From the NCBI RefSeq assembly GCF_000002515.2, contig NC_006037.1:186001-250000 (forward strand): DNA of 64,000 nucleotides, read 5' to 3'. Below are positions 19,013 to 29,095 of the stretch, one piece after another. The DNA is from Kluyveromyces lactis. Lineage: Eukaryota; Ascomycota; Saccharomycetes; Saccharomycetales; Saccharomycetaceae. Position numbers and translations under genes: made by a program. The notes beneath the pieces are model-generated. The model was not told the DNA's origin. It did no database searches and worked only from the letters and a program-made list of their open reading frames with translations. Position 1 is the stretch's first letter; every line of letters begins with the position of its first letter.

Positions 19013-19294
19013 TCAATTTGCCACAACAAGTGTTATATTATCACCTTTCAACATAATTCTCCCAAGAAACACTGCTTTATCATCGCTCTCTTTACCACTT
19101 TTCGGATCTACAGCTATTTCGAAAGCGTCATCTATTACCACATTCATGAACTCATCAAAGCCTCTGATCTTGCCTCTTATACGTGTCTGTACTTGTTCGT
19201 ATAACCAAAACGTTACTGTTGTCTGATGATGAAGGTAGTTGTATATGCAATTGATTGGAGGTACCATAGGAGCTCCTACTTTAGAGCCGGACAT
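19013..19294 (-). CDS. SME1: SME1, Sm core protein E of spliceosomal snRNPs
   Basis: A 93-residue Sm protein E (SME1, YOR159C, 94 residues), one of the seven proteins forming the ring on U1, U2, U4 and U5 snRNAs. The Sm1 motif spans about 30-65 ([31 protein letters not shown]). The Sm2 motif is near the end ([13 protein letters not shown]). The ATG at 19294 yields the family length. It diverges from MTR10 over 272 bp. Confidence 0.96.
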   Translation of the reverse strand: MSGSKVGAPMVPPINCIYNYLHHQTTVTFWLYEQVQTRIRGKIRGFDEFMNVVIDDAFEIAVDPKSGKESDDKAVFLGRIMLKGDNITLVVAN

Positions 19295-19566
19295 TTTAGA
19301 CTTTTTCTAGAATCTTTCGGTGTATTGAAGGTCGATGTTAGTGTAACTATAATCAGATCGCAGTTATCCTTTATTAATGTCAGTCACTAGTGCCATGTTG
19401 AATTCGTTTGATATTAGTTTAATAGGATTATTGTTAACATATTAAAAAAATTTTATATATTGAATCAACCAAAACATTTGATCTTACTTATGCACTATAA
19501 AAGGAACTCATAAAAACTGCCACAGCAGATACCGTTGAGCAAGAACGACGTGATTGATCAATATTG

Positions 19567-22452
19567 ATGTTGTATCAAATCCCAGATATCAAGAGTGCAT
19601 TGATTTGTACTCAAAGTGTTTCTGAACAGGAGAAGAAGATACAAGCTTTACAATTTTTGGAGCAATTTCAAAAGAGCATAGAAGCATGGCAAATCTGCTT
19701 CGAAGTATTAAGCAAGCATGAAGCAGACAACTTACAGTTGCAAATGTTTGCTTGTCAAACTCTAGTGAACAAAGTCACCTATGATCTAAACCAGGTCAAT
19801 ACCGAATTAGAGAGTTTCAAGGGAAAGCTCTTTGAGTTCATCGCTATGTATGAAGAGAAGATCATAGTAACACAGTTGAACGTGGCACTAGCCCGATTTA
19901 CCATTCAGTATCTTGATTGGAGGAATCCGCTAGTTGAAATTATTAATACTCTAAATGGTCTTCCGGGAAAGTTACTACTGTTTTTGAAGATTCTCCCAGA
20001 GGAAACATTGGATATCAAATCCACTCCTCTATCCCAAGATGAATTTGAGTGTAGAACACACGAACTTATAGATAACATTGGAGAAGACGTATTGAAATTT
20101 TTGATTTCATGTTTGGATAGAGTCGGAACTGAAGGCATATCTGCTTCTAAAATCATTTCGTGCTTTGGATCGTGGTGTTATGAATTTCCAATAGAACAGG
20201 TATTACAAGTGACTCCATTGATAAACACCGTGTTCCAAGTCTTGCATACTTCATATGATACTGATTCTGATTCTTTTGAAGCTGCAGTAGAATGCTTATG
20301 TGTGTTATTAAGAGAAACGAGAGACGCAGCCAACGATACAATCATACATGCGCTTTACGAGCAACTTTTAGCTTTGCAACAAAAGCTATTGCCAATCACA
20401 ACCATTTCTGACTGGGAAGAATACGAAGAGATTATGGATCCACTCACACGTTTATTCGTTGAAGCTGGCGAAGCGTGGTGTGTTTTTCTTGCAAAGAATC
20501 CTGCCTTATTCAAACCATTGGTTGAAGTCATCTTGGTATTAACTTGCAAGAACACTGACCTCGATATCGTTTCGTATACTTTCCCATTTTGGTTTAATTT
20601 GAGGCAAATGTTAGTTTTACAACGTTACGCTCAACAAAGAAAAGAATATCAGGATGTATTTATTAATTTAACGAATGGTTTGATTACACATTTGCATTAT
20701 CCGGAAACTGTTTTTGAAAATAAGGAAGATGAAGATAAATTTAAAGATTTTAGGTATAACATTGGTGATGTACTTAAGTCTTGTGCTGCTGTCTTAGGTT
20801 CAACCGTTGCATTGCAGCAACCATATAATCTTATCAACCAATATCTTCAGAAAGAAGATCCTAACACGGTCTGGCAACCACTAGAGGCTGCCTTGTTTGC
20901 TGTTCGTACAATGGCTCATGAAATTTCTCATACTGAAAACGTTGTGCTACCCCAACTTTTCAAACAACTATGCATACATCCACTAACTCACCCCAAATTG
21001 GTTTATTCTACAATACTCGTATTCTCGAGATACACAGAATGGACCAGTAAACATGAGGATCTACTGGAAATCCAATTGAATTATATATTCAATGGATTTG
21101 AAGCAGGCCAATCAAATCATGATCTCTCTGTTGCTGCCTCCAATGCATTAATGTATTTCTGTCAGGACTGCTCGTCACTTCTTGTTAATTATTGTGGCCA
21201 GTTAGTGGATTTTATTTGGAAAATTGAACGCGCAGTTGACAACTACTCTATGTTTGAGATGTGTCAAGGCTTAAGTTCTGTCATAAATGAGCAGGAAACA
21301 GCGAAGATTGGTGGCATATTCAATTCATTCACCTCCCAACATAATAAGAGGTTTGACATTATCATTCAGCAATTCATCTCGAACCCATCTGATCCTGATC
21401 TTTCTGCAAAAGTTGCACACTATATTGATTTGCTTTATGCAATTTTGGAGAACATTGTCCCCAAATTCGAGTATCCAGAACAAGGTGTTGAAGAACCGTT
21501 AATTGCCTCTATTTCCGAACATATTACAAAGTTAATTAACTTATTGGACGCATATGCGATCTCTAATGTTATCATTGTCGATAGAACAATGAAATTCTTC
21601 CGTCGTGTTTTCGAAAAATACCACCTATTCACACAACCAATACTTCCGGCGGTCTCAGAATTTGTGGCTAAAGGTTATTCAACAAGTGGTCTAGGAGCGT
21701 ATTTGTGGTTCTCTGGTTCAATTATTTACGTTTATGGTGACGATGAATATTATCCTGTCGATGTACAGGTCAAAGAGGCAGTGTGGCAATTTGCCTGTCA
21801 GCAATGTTCTACATTCTTCAATAATTTTAAGTCAATGCAAACATTAGACAAATTCTTTGAAATGGTTCACGACTTCTTCCTTATGTGTAATGATCTTTTA
21901 ATGTTTTTCCCTGAACATATGATGAACACTCCTGTGCTTATTTCGTCCCTAATACAATGGGATTTAGAGAGTCTTCCAAAACTCGACAATTTTGAAGCAT
22001 ATATGACATTGATCAGATTTTTAGATGATTTATCATCTTGGGGGTTCAAAACTCCACCTATCTCTGTTACGTCAATAACCGAAGTACCGGACGCTTGGAG
22101 ATGTACAATATTGGAACAGGTAGTCTCTAAGAATGGCTCAAACATAGTTACAGCATTAATTAATGGCCTTGTGACTAATTTTGACAGTAGAGCTCACCAG
22201 GAAATTATCAGTTTAATTGTAAAAATATTCAGATTGGCTACAGAAAACAATAACAATGATCCATCTGTTTGCTTAGAATGGTTAGACTCTGCTTTGAGAA
22301 AAATGGGAACTATTGAATCTAACGAACGTAGCAAACTAATGAGCATCGGTAATGCATTAATACAGAGGGATTATAGACGTTGCAGGGGTAATATCAAGGA
22401 TTTCATCGATTGGTATTTAAGGAAACACATTTCTTCAAGAATGTACACATAA
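19567..22452 (+). CDS. MTR10: MTR10, importin-beta family import receptor (transportin-SR type)
   Basis: A 961-residue HEAT-repeat karyopherin matching MTR10 (YOR160W, 972 residues). It imports the SR-like mRNA-binding protein Npl3 and is required for tRNA retrograde import. The N-terminal importin-beta region is visible: EQEKKIQALQFLEQFQKSIEAWQICFEVL at about 20-48, then LQMFACQTLVNKVTYDL. The rest is repeated amphipathic helices with no breaks. The open frame begins at a TTG one codon earlier; ATG 19567 is taken as the start. Confidence 0.94.
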   Translation: MLYQIPDIKSALICTQSVSEQEKKIQALQFLEQFQKSIEAWQICFEVLSKHEADNLQLQMFACQTLVNKVTYDLNQVNTELESFKGKLFEFIAMYEEKIIVTQLNVALARFTIQYLDWRNPLVEIINTLNGLPGKLLLFLKILPEETLDIKSTPLSQDEFECRTHELIDNIGEDVLKFLISCLDRVGTEGISASKIISCFGSWCYEFPIEQVLQVTPLINTVFQVLHTSYDTDSDSFEAAVECLCVLLRETRDAANDTIIHALYEQLLALQQKLLPITTISDWEEYEEIMDPLTRLFVEAGEAWCVFLAKNPALFKPLVEVILVLTCKNTDLDIVSYTFPFWFNLRQMLVLQRYAQQRKEYQDVFINLTNGLITHLHYPETVFENKEDEDKFKDFRYNIGDVLKSCAAVLGSTVALQQPYNLINQYLQKEDPNTVWQPLEAALFAVRTMAHEISHTENVVLPQLFKQLCIHPLTHPKLVYSTILVFSRYTEWTSKHEDLLEIQLNYIFNGFEAGQSNHDLSVAASNALMYFCQDCSSLLVNYCGQLVDFIWKIERAVDNYSMFEMCQGLSSVINEQETAKIGGIFNSFTSQHNKRFDIIIQQFISNPSDPDLSAKVAHYIDLLYAILENIVPKFEYPEQGVEEPLIASISEHITKLINLLDAYAISNVIIVDRTMKFFRRVFEKYHLFTQPILPAVSEFVAKGYSTSGLGAYLWFSGSIIYVYGDDEYYPVDVQVKEAVWQFACQQCSTFFNNFKSMQTLDKFFEMVHDFFLMCNDLLMFFPEHMMNTPVLISSLIQWDLESLPKLDNFEAYMTLIRFLDDLSSWGFKTPPISVTSITEVPDAWRCTILEQVVSKNGSNIVTALINGLVTNFDSRAHQEIISLIVKIFRLATENNNNDPSVCLEWLDSALRKMGTIESNERSKLMSIGNALIQRDYRRCRGNIKDFIDWYLRKHISSRMYT

Positions 22453-22672
22453 AGTCAGGAAAGAGTACGCTTTGAAAAATAAGATCTAATTCACAATATT
22501 CGCTTATGATTCATGATGAAACTTTGTCTGATTCCTTTTATTTCATTAGTGAAACGGTAAATAATATATAAGTATTGTCAAATTGATTAATAGTATTAAT
22601 TGAAAGTTATTAGTCATAAAAGTAGAGGTTATAGGGAAACTGCAACAGCGACATACTTAAAAAATAAAAGTT

Positions 22673-24334
22673 TTAAACGTTCTGGTGAGAAAGTTTCTTT
22701 AAGACTTCAGGATATGCCCTGAAGATTTCGTCGAATCTTTCTGGGTAAGATAGGTGGAAAACTTCCGGATCATTACCCAATGCAACGAAGAAGGTAGCAG
22801 TTCCGGATCTGATGGTCTCTGTAATCACGTTGCAAATTTCCATAGCAATGACGAAGGCGAATGCCATCAAGGCTGGTGTAAAGTTGTTGTTGTCATTGTA
22901 ATTAGGATCTGTGTATCTCAAATAGAGGTAAGCAAATAACGTAGTGATGTAACATGTAAATAAGGTGAAGAAGCTCAATGCGACATTGACTAAATTGTCA
23001 TTGATTAATGCATCAATACCCTTTTCTCTCAACATATACCATGTTTCCTTTGCAGCACGTAAATATGGCTTACCATACAAAGCAATGAACACGTAAGCAT
23101 AGTGGTTGAAGTAGCGAGCAAGCCATTCCAAAAAGCTGAAGATCCAGTTGGCGATTAGTGCAAGACATTGCATCCATCCGTTATCTGCTCCGCCACCACC
23201 CATAACACCATCTACTGCTAGACGTAGGACTGCTTTCAAAGTCTCGATGATAGTGACAATCAAGGAACCAAAACAAATGGAACCAAAGGAGTAGGTTAGA
23301 GATCTTTTTAGAGCACCAAATCCAGGCCATTTTGGCATACCTTGATCTGATTTCGAAAAATAATACCAAGCACCGAATATACCACTGACAGTGCAATGAA
23401 TGACATTTCTAATGACTTCTGCAATGTAGTAACCACAGAAAAACACCAAGACAAGCAACCCAATCAACTTTGCATTGGAACAAGACCCGCCGTTGGTGGA
23501 GCAACCTGGGTTGTTAGCCTTATCATCATACTTCATATAGGTAGCGACAATAACAGCTGAGAAAAGAATGGAGAAAGCAGTTGCTATAATACTTCCAATC
23601 AAAGTCACAAACCATGTCTGTGGATAGCTTTTCATCACATCCATAACAGTTTTTAAGACGGCAACAGTGAACGGAATTCTATGTCTCATTCTCCAATAGA
23701 ATAAAGCACAAATAGCGGTGAAAACAAGGAAAACAATACCCGCAGAGTAATATTTCAACGAAAGGTACATAATGGCAGTAGCCAAACCCGCAATAATGTT
23801 GAAAAGGATCCCTGCAATGATAAAGAATTTGGGGAACATTCTAGCCAACACTATCCCTATGATCGAAAACACAAACGCAATGATACAGGAAATAGCCAAC
23901 ATAATGGCTGAATTGGTAGTTAAAGTACCAGTATTAGCACCATCATATACACCAGACCCTTGCGAGCTACTATTTTGGGACCATGCTCTTAACGTAATTG
24001 CAGCAACAACAATGAAAGCAATGACACATCCAGCGAAGAAAATGGTGAATGGCCAATCGTTCCATTTTGGTTTACTGTCCTCTCCTTCAACAGGAAATTT
24101 TTCTTCGAAACTACCGATTGGCGCACCTTCACCCTCAGCATTCAAGTTGTAGTACTGATCCTGTCTAAACTGGTATTGATTTCCCGGCTGTGAAGCAGGT
24201 GGTGGTGGTGCACCGTTATAATCAGCTGCTGAACCCTGATATTGGTTCTTTGAAGCATTAGGCCCTTGAAATGGGTCCTGCCCAGCATCATATGCGGGTA
24301 CAGGCTCGGTGGGTTTGTTCCCTTCACCAAACAT
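22673..24334 (-). CDS. PNS1: PNS1, choline-transporter-like (CTL) plasma-membrane protein
   Basis: A 553-residue protein matching PNS1 (YOR161C, 539 residues) of the CTL/SLC44 family. It has a Pro/Gln/Tyr-rich cytosolic N-terminus (about 1-90). About ten hydrophobic spans follow, with CTL landmarks such as IPFTVAVLKTVMDVMKSYPQTWF, SFGSICFGSLIVTIIETLKAVLR and the terminal ATFFVALGNDPEVFHLSYPERFDEI. A Cys-containing extracellular loop (NPGCSTNGGSCSN) is present. The transported substrate of yeast PNS1 is not established; S. cerevisiae choline uptake is through HNM1. The start is ATG 24334; the preceding GTG is ignored. Confidence 0.94.
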   Translation of the reverse strand: MFGEGNKPTEPVPAYDAGQDPFQGPNASKNQYQGSAADYNGAPPPPASQPGNQYQFRQDQYYNLNAEGEGAPIGSFEEKFPVEGEDSKPKWNDWPFTIFFAGCVIAFIVVAAITLRAWSQNSSSQGSGVYDGANTGTLTTNSAIMLAISCIIAFVFSIIGIVLARMFPKFFIIAGILFNIIAGLATAIMYLSLKYYSAGIVFLVFTAICALFYWRMRHRIPFTVAVLKTVMDVMKSYPQTWFVTLIGSIIATAFSILFSAVIVATYMKYDDKANNPGCSTNGGSCSNAKLIGLLVLVFFCGYYIAEVIRNVIHCTVSGIFGAWYYFSKSDQGMPKWPGFGALKRSLTYSFGSICFGSLIVTIIETLKAVLRLAVDGVMGGGGADNGWMQCLALIANWIFSFLEWLARYFNHYAYVFIALYGKPYLRAAKETWYMLREKGIDALINDNLVNVALSFFTLFTCYITTLFAYLYLRYTDPNYNDNNNFTPALMAFAFVIAMEICNVITETIRSGTATFFVALGNDPEVFHLSYPERFDEIFRAYPEVLKKLSHQNV

Positions 24335-25299
24335 CACTCAATGAACTGTATATTTTCTCTTAAGCCAACTTATAAAGCCTTTACCACAAACTAAATCGAT
24401 GGTAGAGGAACAAAATCTCGGAGTCGTCTTCTGAATTGGAAAAAAGCTTATTCGAGATGAAAATAAAGTTACTCTGTATATTAGTTATAACGGTTATACT
24501 GTGATTGATATGTTTAGAAAATACATCTACCATTCTAATTCAATCCAAGCTGACCGAAATAGTGTGATGTAGGATTCTTAGTTGCGACTCACTTTGTTCC
24601 TAAATAACAAAAATCGAAAAAAATATTTTTCAATCGCAATGAGGCAGAGACGTAAATGATGCAAAATGATATCATAGTAACCACAAGGAAAAGGTACAAA
24701 ATTATTGAGAAGCTTTGCATCCAGATCAAGGTTTCTTAAAATAAATTGATCGATTGAGCTTATTGCCTGTGTCAGGTGTATTGTGCTGAGCTCCATGAAA
24801 AGGGTTACTTATAGTGGCGGCACTAAGATGCATCTTCGAGTTACCTTCTTTTTTTCTTTTCATTCAGTTTTCCCTTAAAAACAGGGTTCCTTCTATTTTC
24901 AGCACCCTATTCCTTCGAGGTTGAAAAAAGGGCCAGCAAGCGTTCCATACATGAAGAAAGCACGTTCCCATCGTTACTTGCAGGATAGGAGCGAACTGTG
25001 CGCTGAAGTTGTTAGGTAAATTGTGTGCTCGTTCCTTTCTATAAAGAGTGGGTTCTGCATGCTTTAAAGGGATTCCAACTGGTTTTCTCATGTATTTGGT
25101 ATTATTATATCGTCATCACGTGTGGCGGAATACTGCACATTTCAGAAGTTTAAAATCTTTATATAAAGAATGCACAACCAATATATGAAAAAGACTTGGT
25201 GAAGTAAACTGTTGGGAAATGATATGGATCCATCTGTCAACATAACCGTCATTCGCAGTTACCAATCAATCCGAAAAATTAAAACTGAACCTGAACCGG
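24335..25299. other. Divergent intergenic region PNS1-ISN1
   Basis: A 965-bp gap between divergent genes. Two minus-strand ATG frames (72 codons at 24578-24796 and 75 codons at 24864-25091) have no recognisable features and are not called. A TCACGTG E-box (25116-25122) and a TATATAAAG box (near 25160) lie upstream of ISN1. Confidence 0.5.
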
Positions 25300-26568
25300 A
25301 TGTCTAGCAGGTATAGAGTTGAGTATAACCTTAAGGTTCATAAGAAGGACGCCTTTATCGAATGGATTAAAGGGTTGTTGGCGGTGCCCTTCGTGTTGCA
25401 AGCGGGAACAGATTCAGGTGCTGAAAGGACCTATAAGCAGTACTGTAGCATATTCAGCGATATTGAAAATTTGGTTTCCCAAAAGATTGAAATCCAGAAC
25501 AGGCGTAGGCAGTTGGGATCTCTAGAAGAAGCAAGGCTAGATCAACTAGTTCCACAAGTTGGAACGTTTTTCACCCATTTACCCTTGGTGGAAGCTTTCG
25601 AAGTTCAAAACAGAAGACGTGCTATATGTAGCAGAAAAATGGTTTCTCCGTCCTTTAATGATATCAGACACATTTTAAACTCTGCCCAGATTTTGGCCTT
25701 ACTCAAATCGAAAGAATTGAAATTGGTCACTTTTGATGGTGACGTTACGCTATATGAGGATGGGGGATCCATTGAAAGAGGTGGTAAAATCGTTACAAGG
25801 ATTATCACGTTGTTGAAACGTGGGATCAACGTTGGTGTTGTCACTGCCGCCGGGTATGATGACCCAGATAAATACAAGGAACGTCTGTATGGACTATGCT
25901 TTGCGTTGTTCTCCGATAAGTCAATGTCGTTGGAACAGAAATCAAAATTGACCGTTATGGGAGGTGAATCTAACTATTTGTTCCAGTATTTCGAGACCTC
26001 GGAACAATTTGGTTTTAAGTCCATTGATGACGATGAATGGGTGCCCTCAAGTGTTAAAGCTTGGTCTGATGATGATATCGACGCTACCTTAGACGTCGCA
26101 CAGACGTGTTTTGGCGAATTAAGTCATCTGCTTGCATTACCATCGAAATGTCAAATTATCCGCAAAAAAAGAGCAGTTGGATTTGTCCCTGGTTTCATCT
26201 TCGATGATGAACTAGAGGTTAACGTTAAGATCAAAATCCCAAGAGAAGCGTTGGAGGAAATGGTTCTTGTTGTACAAAAGAAACTAGAATCATATCCACC
26301 CGCACAAAATATACAATTTAGTTGCTTTGATGGTGGCAGCGATGTTTGGTGTGATATTGGTGGTAAAGACCTGGGTGTGTCTATCTTACAGAATTTTTAC
26401 CAAACAGACTCTCCGATCACAGCGGCGCAAACGTTACACATTGGTGACCAATTCGCTCCCAAAGGTTCCGCAAACGATTTCAAAGCTCGTAGTGCTGGCT
26501 GCACATTGTGGATCTCATCTCCTCGTGAGACAATCGAGGTATTAGATGATCTCTTACCATATCTATAG
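25300..26568 (+). CDS. ISN1: ISN1, IMP-specific 5'-nucleotidase
   Basis: A 422-residue enzyme matching ISN1 (YOR155C, 450 residues), a HAD-like hydrolase that dephosphorylates IMP to inosine and feeds purine overflow. The catalytic DxDxT-type motif is LVTFDGDVTLYEDGG, with Asp146 and Asp148. Further conserved blocks are SSRYRVEYNLKVHKKDAFIEWIKGLLAVPFVL at the start, SCFDGGSDVWCDIGGKDLGV, and TLHIGDQF near the C-terminus (magnesium site). The ATG at 25300 gives the family N-terminus. It is the purine-catabolic counterpart of ADE8 in the same window, but the two are far apart and not co-regulated as far as the sequence shows. Confidence 0.95.
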   Translation: MSSRYRVEYNLKVHKKDAFIEWIKGLLAVPFVLQAGTDSGAERTYKQYCSIFSDIENLVSQKIEIQNRRRQLGSLEEARLDQLVPQVGTFFTHLPLVEAFEVQNRRRAICSRKMVSPSFNDIRHILNSAQILALLKSKELKLVTFDGDVTLYEDGGSIERGGKIVTRIITLLKRGINVGVVTAAGYDDPDKYKERLYGLCFALFSDKSMSLEQKSKLTVMGGESNYLFQYFETSEQFGFKSIDDDEWVPSSVKAWSDDDIDATLDVAQTCFGELSHLLALPSKCQIIRKKRAVGFVPGFIFDDELEVNVKIKIPREALEEMVLVVQKKLESYPPAQNIQFSCFDGGSDVWCDIGGKDLGVSILQNFYQTDSPITAAQTLHIGDQFAPKGSANDFKARSAGCTLWISSPRETIEVLDDLLPYL

Positions 26569-27043
26569 AGAAACAGCCAAGAGCTGGGTATCATATTGTC
26601 ACGTTTAATTTCGAATCACGTGTATCATTTATTTATAATAGCGCCAGTATAAGTAAAAAACCAGAATTGTGTAGTATCCGGGTAAGCACCGGACGAAACC
26701 CCCAGTTCAACTTTTTCAAAAGGACCTTTCTTAAAGGATTTCATCCCTTGCACAAAGCGATGAGGCAACAGAGATGCCTGATATAACGCTTCCAAAAACA
26801 GTGATTATCGATAATAGAGCAAACTTTACTTACTTCCAATCATTAATTTGAGCAAATTCATTAATACTTCAAGTAAAGGGGTTTACGAGGGTTTCTGAAA
26901 ATAGTTAAAGTGGTAAAGATATTAAGAGTCTAAAATTCCGTTAAATTATAACATTCCGAGCTAATCTGTCGCTTACCGTACATTTAAATTACTTTGCTTT
27001 CAAACTATAAAACGAGATACAAAAAAGTACAAAGTCCACCAAA
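26569..27043. other. Intergenic region ISN1-ATG40
   Basis: A 475-bp gap containing a TCACGTG E-box (26616-26622). An inverted repeat TCCGG-N7-CCGGA (26687-26703) overlaps a Reb1-like CGGGTAA, and a short AAAGGACCTTT palindrome follows. No gene seen. Confidence 0.5.
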
Positions 27044-27779
27044 ATGTTATTAGAACCATTATACTCGTATGTGCCAAGTTGTTGAAGCATTCACTTCTAT
27101 CCTTAATAAAATTTCCAACTAAAAAATTGGATCCATTCTAATCTGACATTGTCTTACTAACCCAAAAAGAAAAAAGAATTACTATTGTAATTCTTCTCAT
27201 TAATTTAGACCTTTGTTGACGAGTGCATTGCCTATACTCATTTCGTTGGAGACGATTCATCAAAATATTGCTGAGATGTATCCCATTCTTTTAAGGTATT
27301 GGTGTTCAGTGGCACTTTTCAAAGCACTACGTCCTGTATGGTATTTTATTCCCTTTGGGTTTGTGATATTTCCACTAGGGTTGTTATCACTAAGTAAGGA
27401 AGCATACCTGCAGTTGAAAATATATCAACTTCAAAAGAGTGAACTAGATTCCAGGACCGTTGCATCTGCGTTTTTGTCAAGATACAATTGGTTCTGGAAT
27501 TCCGCGCCAGTGCTTAATACAGATAAGTATATTTTTGGCGATTTATCTTTACGGATTGCCTCATTACTAGAAACTCTATCACTGTTACCAGAAATTATGG
27601 AACCGTTATATGGATCCATTGAGTCTCTGGTAAATTTCACAAGCACGAATTCCGCTAAGATGACGGAATCAAGACAGGATAAAGCAGATAAAAAGTCCGA
27701 GTCCTCATTTTATAAGGATTATGACCTTTTAGAGGATATTCTGTTCGAGTTCAAGACTAATACACCGGAGGGAACTTAG
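27044..27779 (+). CDS. ATG40: ATG40, ER-phagy receptor; two exons (27044-27066 and 27209-27779)
   Basis: Joining a 23-bp first exon to the main frame gives a 197-residue protein. The intron (27067-27208) has a perfect GTATGT 5' site, a perfect TACTAAC branch point (27155-27161) and a TTTAG 3' end, and the frame continues across it. The spliced N-terminus resembles the yeast Atg40 N-terminus. The middle is hydrophobic and reticulon/REEP-like (about 30-80; LLRYWCSVALFKALRPVWYFIPFGF). The end has KDYDLLEDILFEF, matching the Atg8-interacting YxxL motif of S. cerevisiae Atg40 (YDFMEDI). ATG40 (YOR152C) links ER membrane to Atg8 during ER-phagy. Its position next to ISN1 (YOR155C) agrees. It is shorter than the yeast protein (256). 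Confidence 0.85.
27067..27208 (+). other. Spliceosomal intron of ATG40
   Basis: A 142-bp intron with GTATGT at its start, TACTAAC 47 bases before the 3' AG, and a TTTAG acceptor: the full yeast consensus set. Without it the gene would start at an internal ATG (27276) and lose the conserved first hydrophobic segment. Confidence 0.85.
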
Positions 27780-28095
27780 TTTGCAAGTACATATCCCTCT
27801 CTTTTTTATTCCTTCCCATTCCAGTTTGGTCTTGAAATTCTACTCTACTTCATTTCATCTTGTTTCTGGTGTATTTATTTAAGTTTCGATTTTTTTTATT
27901 TTCGTTATAGTAAGTTTTAAACATAGCATACTTAAGGAGTATTCGGCCCTCTCCTAATGGTATTCGGTAAATTGAGTACTTAAACTCATTAGATCCTATT
28001 ATCTAACGTTAGATATTCCATTGATACTGTCGCTGACAATCCTATCTGTTCGAACCTGGTAAGGAAAAATTGAAAAAGGAAAAAACAAAAAATAA
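27780..28095. other. Intergenic region ATG40 to tRNA-Ser
   Basis: A 316-bp T-rich stretch after ATG40. No gene is supported; a 126-codon minus-strand frame crossing the tRNA is not coding. It ends in the run of A's that forms the tRNA terminator. The ancestral block changes here from YDR/YOR to YLR/YGR. Confidence 0.45.
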
Positions 28096-28177
28096 CGACA
28101 ACAGCAGGACTCGAACCTGCGCGGGCAGAGCCCAAAAGATTTCTAATCTTTCGCCTTAACCGCTCGGCCATGTTGCC
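28096..28177 (-). tRNA. tRNA-Ser (anticodon AGA)
   Basis: An 82-nt class II tRNA with no intron, read on the minus strand. The 5' end is GGCAACATGGCCGAGCGG and the anticodon loop ATTAGAAAT has AGA. A long variable arm (TTTTGGGCTCTGCCC) and a T arm with GGTTCGAGTCC follow. It is almost identical to the S. cerevisiae tS(AGA) sequence. A run of six T's just downstream (28087-28092 on the plus strand) is the pol III terminator. Confidence 0.97.
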
Positions 28178-28579
28178 TCTTTCTTGAGGAGGCTTGCAGA
28201 GAATGATAGTATAGTGTTGTAGAAATTTTGAGATGCCTGTAAGGTTGTACCAATTACTTGTAAAATGTCCAAATATCTTATTAGCAATGCTAATAGAAGA
28301 TAATATAACGTAGAAGACATTTATACAATACCGTGAATCCTGGATAATATCCTTTACTTTTGACAACAACAGAGAAATGATTTCATATTAGTATTCTTTT
28401 TTTACTATTAATCAATCCTTTAATCTTTCGTCCATTGATCTGCACTTTCGATCTCGAAAGAATATTTGAAAGCCATGATAGTTAATCCATGATACAAAGA
28501 TAAAAGTCTAGCCATTATAGATACAAAGTGAGGTTCAATCTCGGAACTATATTGTTAGGTAATATTATCAATCTCACAT
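28178..28579. other. Intergenic region tRNA-Ser to DUF4303-like gene
   Basis: 402 bp of AT-rich sequence with no supported gene; it serves as tRNA 5' flank and 3' region of the next minus-strand gene. Confidence 0.45.
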
Positions 28580-29095
28580 TCACAGCTCACTTGTTCCTGC
28601 CTCTTTGGCGAGCCTCAATGCGTCTTCAACTTCTTCATCATGATCAATTACGAAGGCCACAAATGGTCTTACTTTGGGAATGGATTCGTACTCATTTGTA
28701 TCCACAAATTTCTTAAGAACAGACCATGCAGTTGCTCGGAACTTTGCGTTCACACTTTCTACTTGTTCGTCTGAAGCTACTCTTGTAAAATTGTCAAATG
28801 TTTCACTGTCAACTAGGAACTTATTGGCAAATATACCATCTTCCCAATCGCCCGTATTGTATTTGATATCAAATTTCTCTTCTGAATTTGTCTCATCTCC
28901 CAAATAATATTGCTTTAAGATACGCTCGTGTTTGGCAATTGTGTTTAGAGCTATACTAACTCGTAAGTGATCGAATTCTATGTCCAGCGCTAGAGCGTAA
29001 AAAGTAGAATTTGGGTCAAAAGATAAATATTCCTTGACTTCATGAATCAGAAACTGAAGAAGTTCATGGTGAGCACTTTCCCAGTCGATGTCCAT
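28580..29095 (-). CDS. DUF4303-like small protein of unknown function
   Basis: A 171-residue, acidic, apparently soluble protein with a clean ATG and no signal peptide or membrane span. The layout resembles the DUF4303 family, known mainly from bacteria: an N-terminal helix, a strand of the form FYALALDIEFDHLRVSIALNT, a Trp-containing loop (YNTGDWEDGIFANKFLVDSETF), and a C-terminal helix followed by PFVAFVIDHDEEVEDAL. I know of no S. cerevisiae counterpart at this locus. The family call is from pattern recall and is tentative. It lies 209 bp downstream of NIT3 on the same strand, beside a tRNA and a change of ancestral block, a common place for gained genes. Confidence 0.55.
   Translation of the reverse strand: MDIDWESAHHELLQFLIHEVKEYLSFDPNSTFYALALDIEFDHLRVSIALNTIAKHERILKQYYLGDETNSEEKFDIKYNTGDWEDGIFANKFLVDSETFDNFTRVASDEQVESVNAKFRATAWSVLKKFVDTNEYESIPKVRPFVAFVIDHDEEVEDALRLAKEAGTSEL

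Noticed and set aside
24578-25091. Two 72-75 codon minus-strand ATG frames in the PNS1-ISN1 gap
   Set aside because: No recognisable motif, AT-driven composition, and they occupy the promoter side of ISN1.
27989-28369. 126-codon minus-strand frame spanning the tRNA-Ser gene
   Set aside because: It includes the whole tRNA read as protein; not coding.
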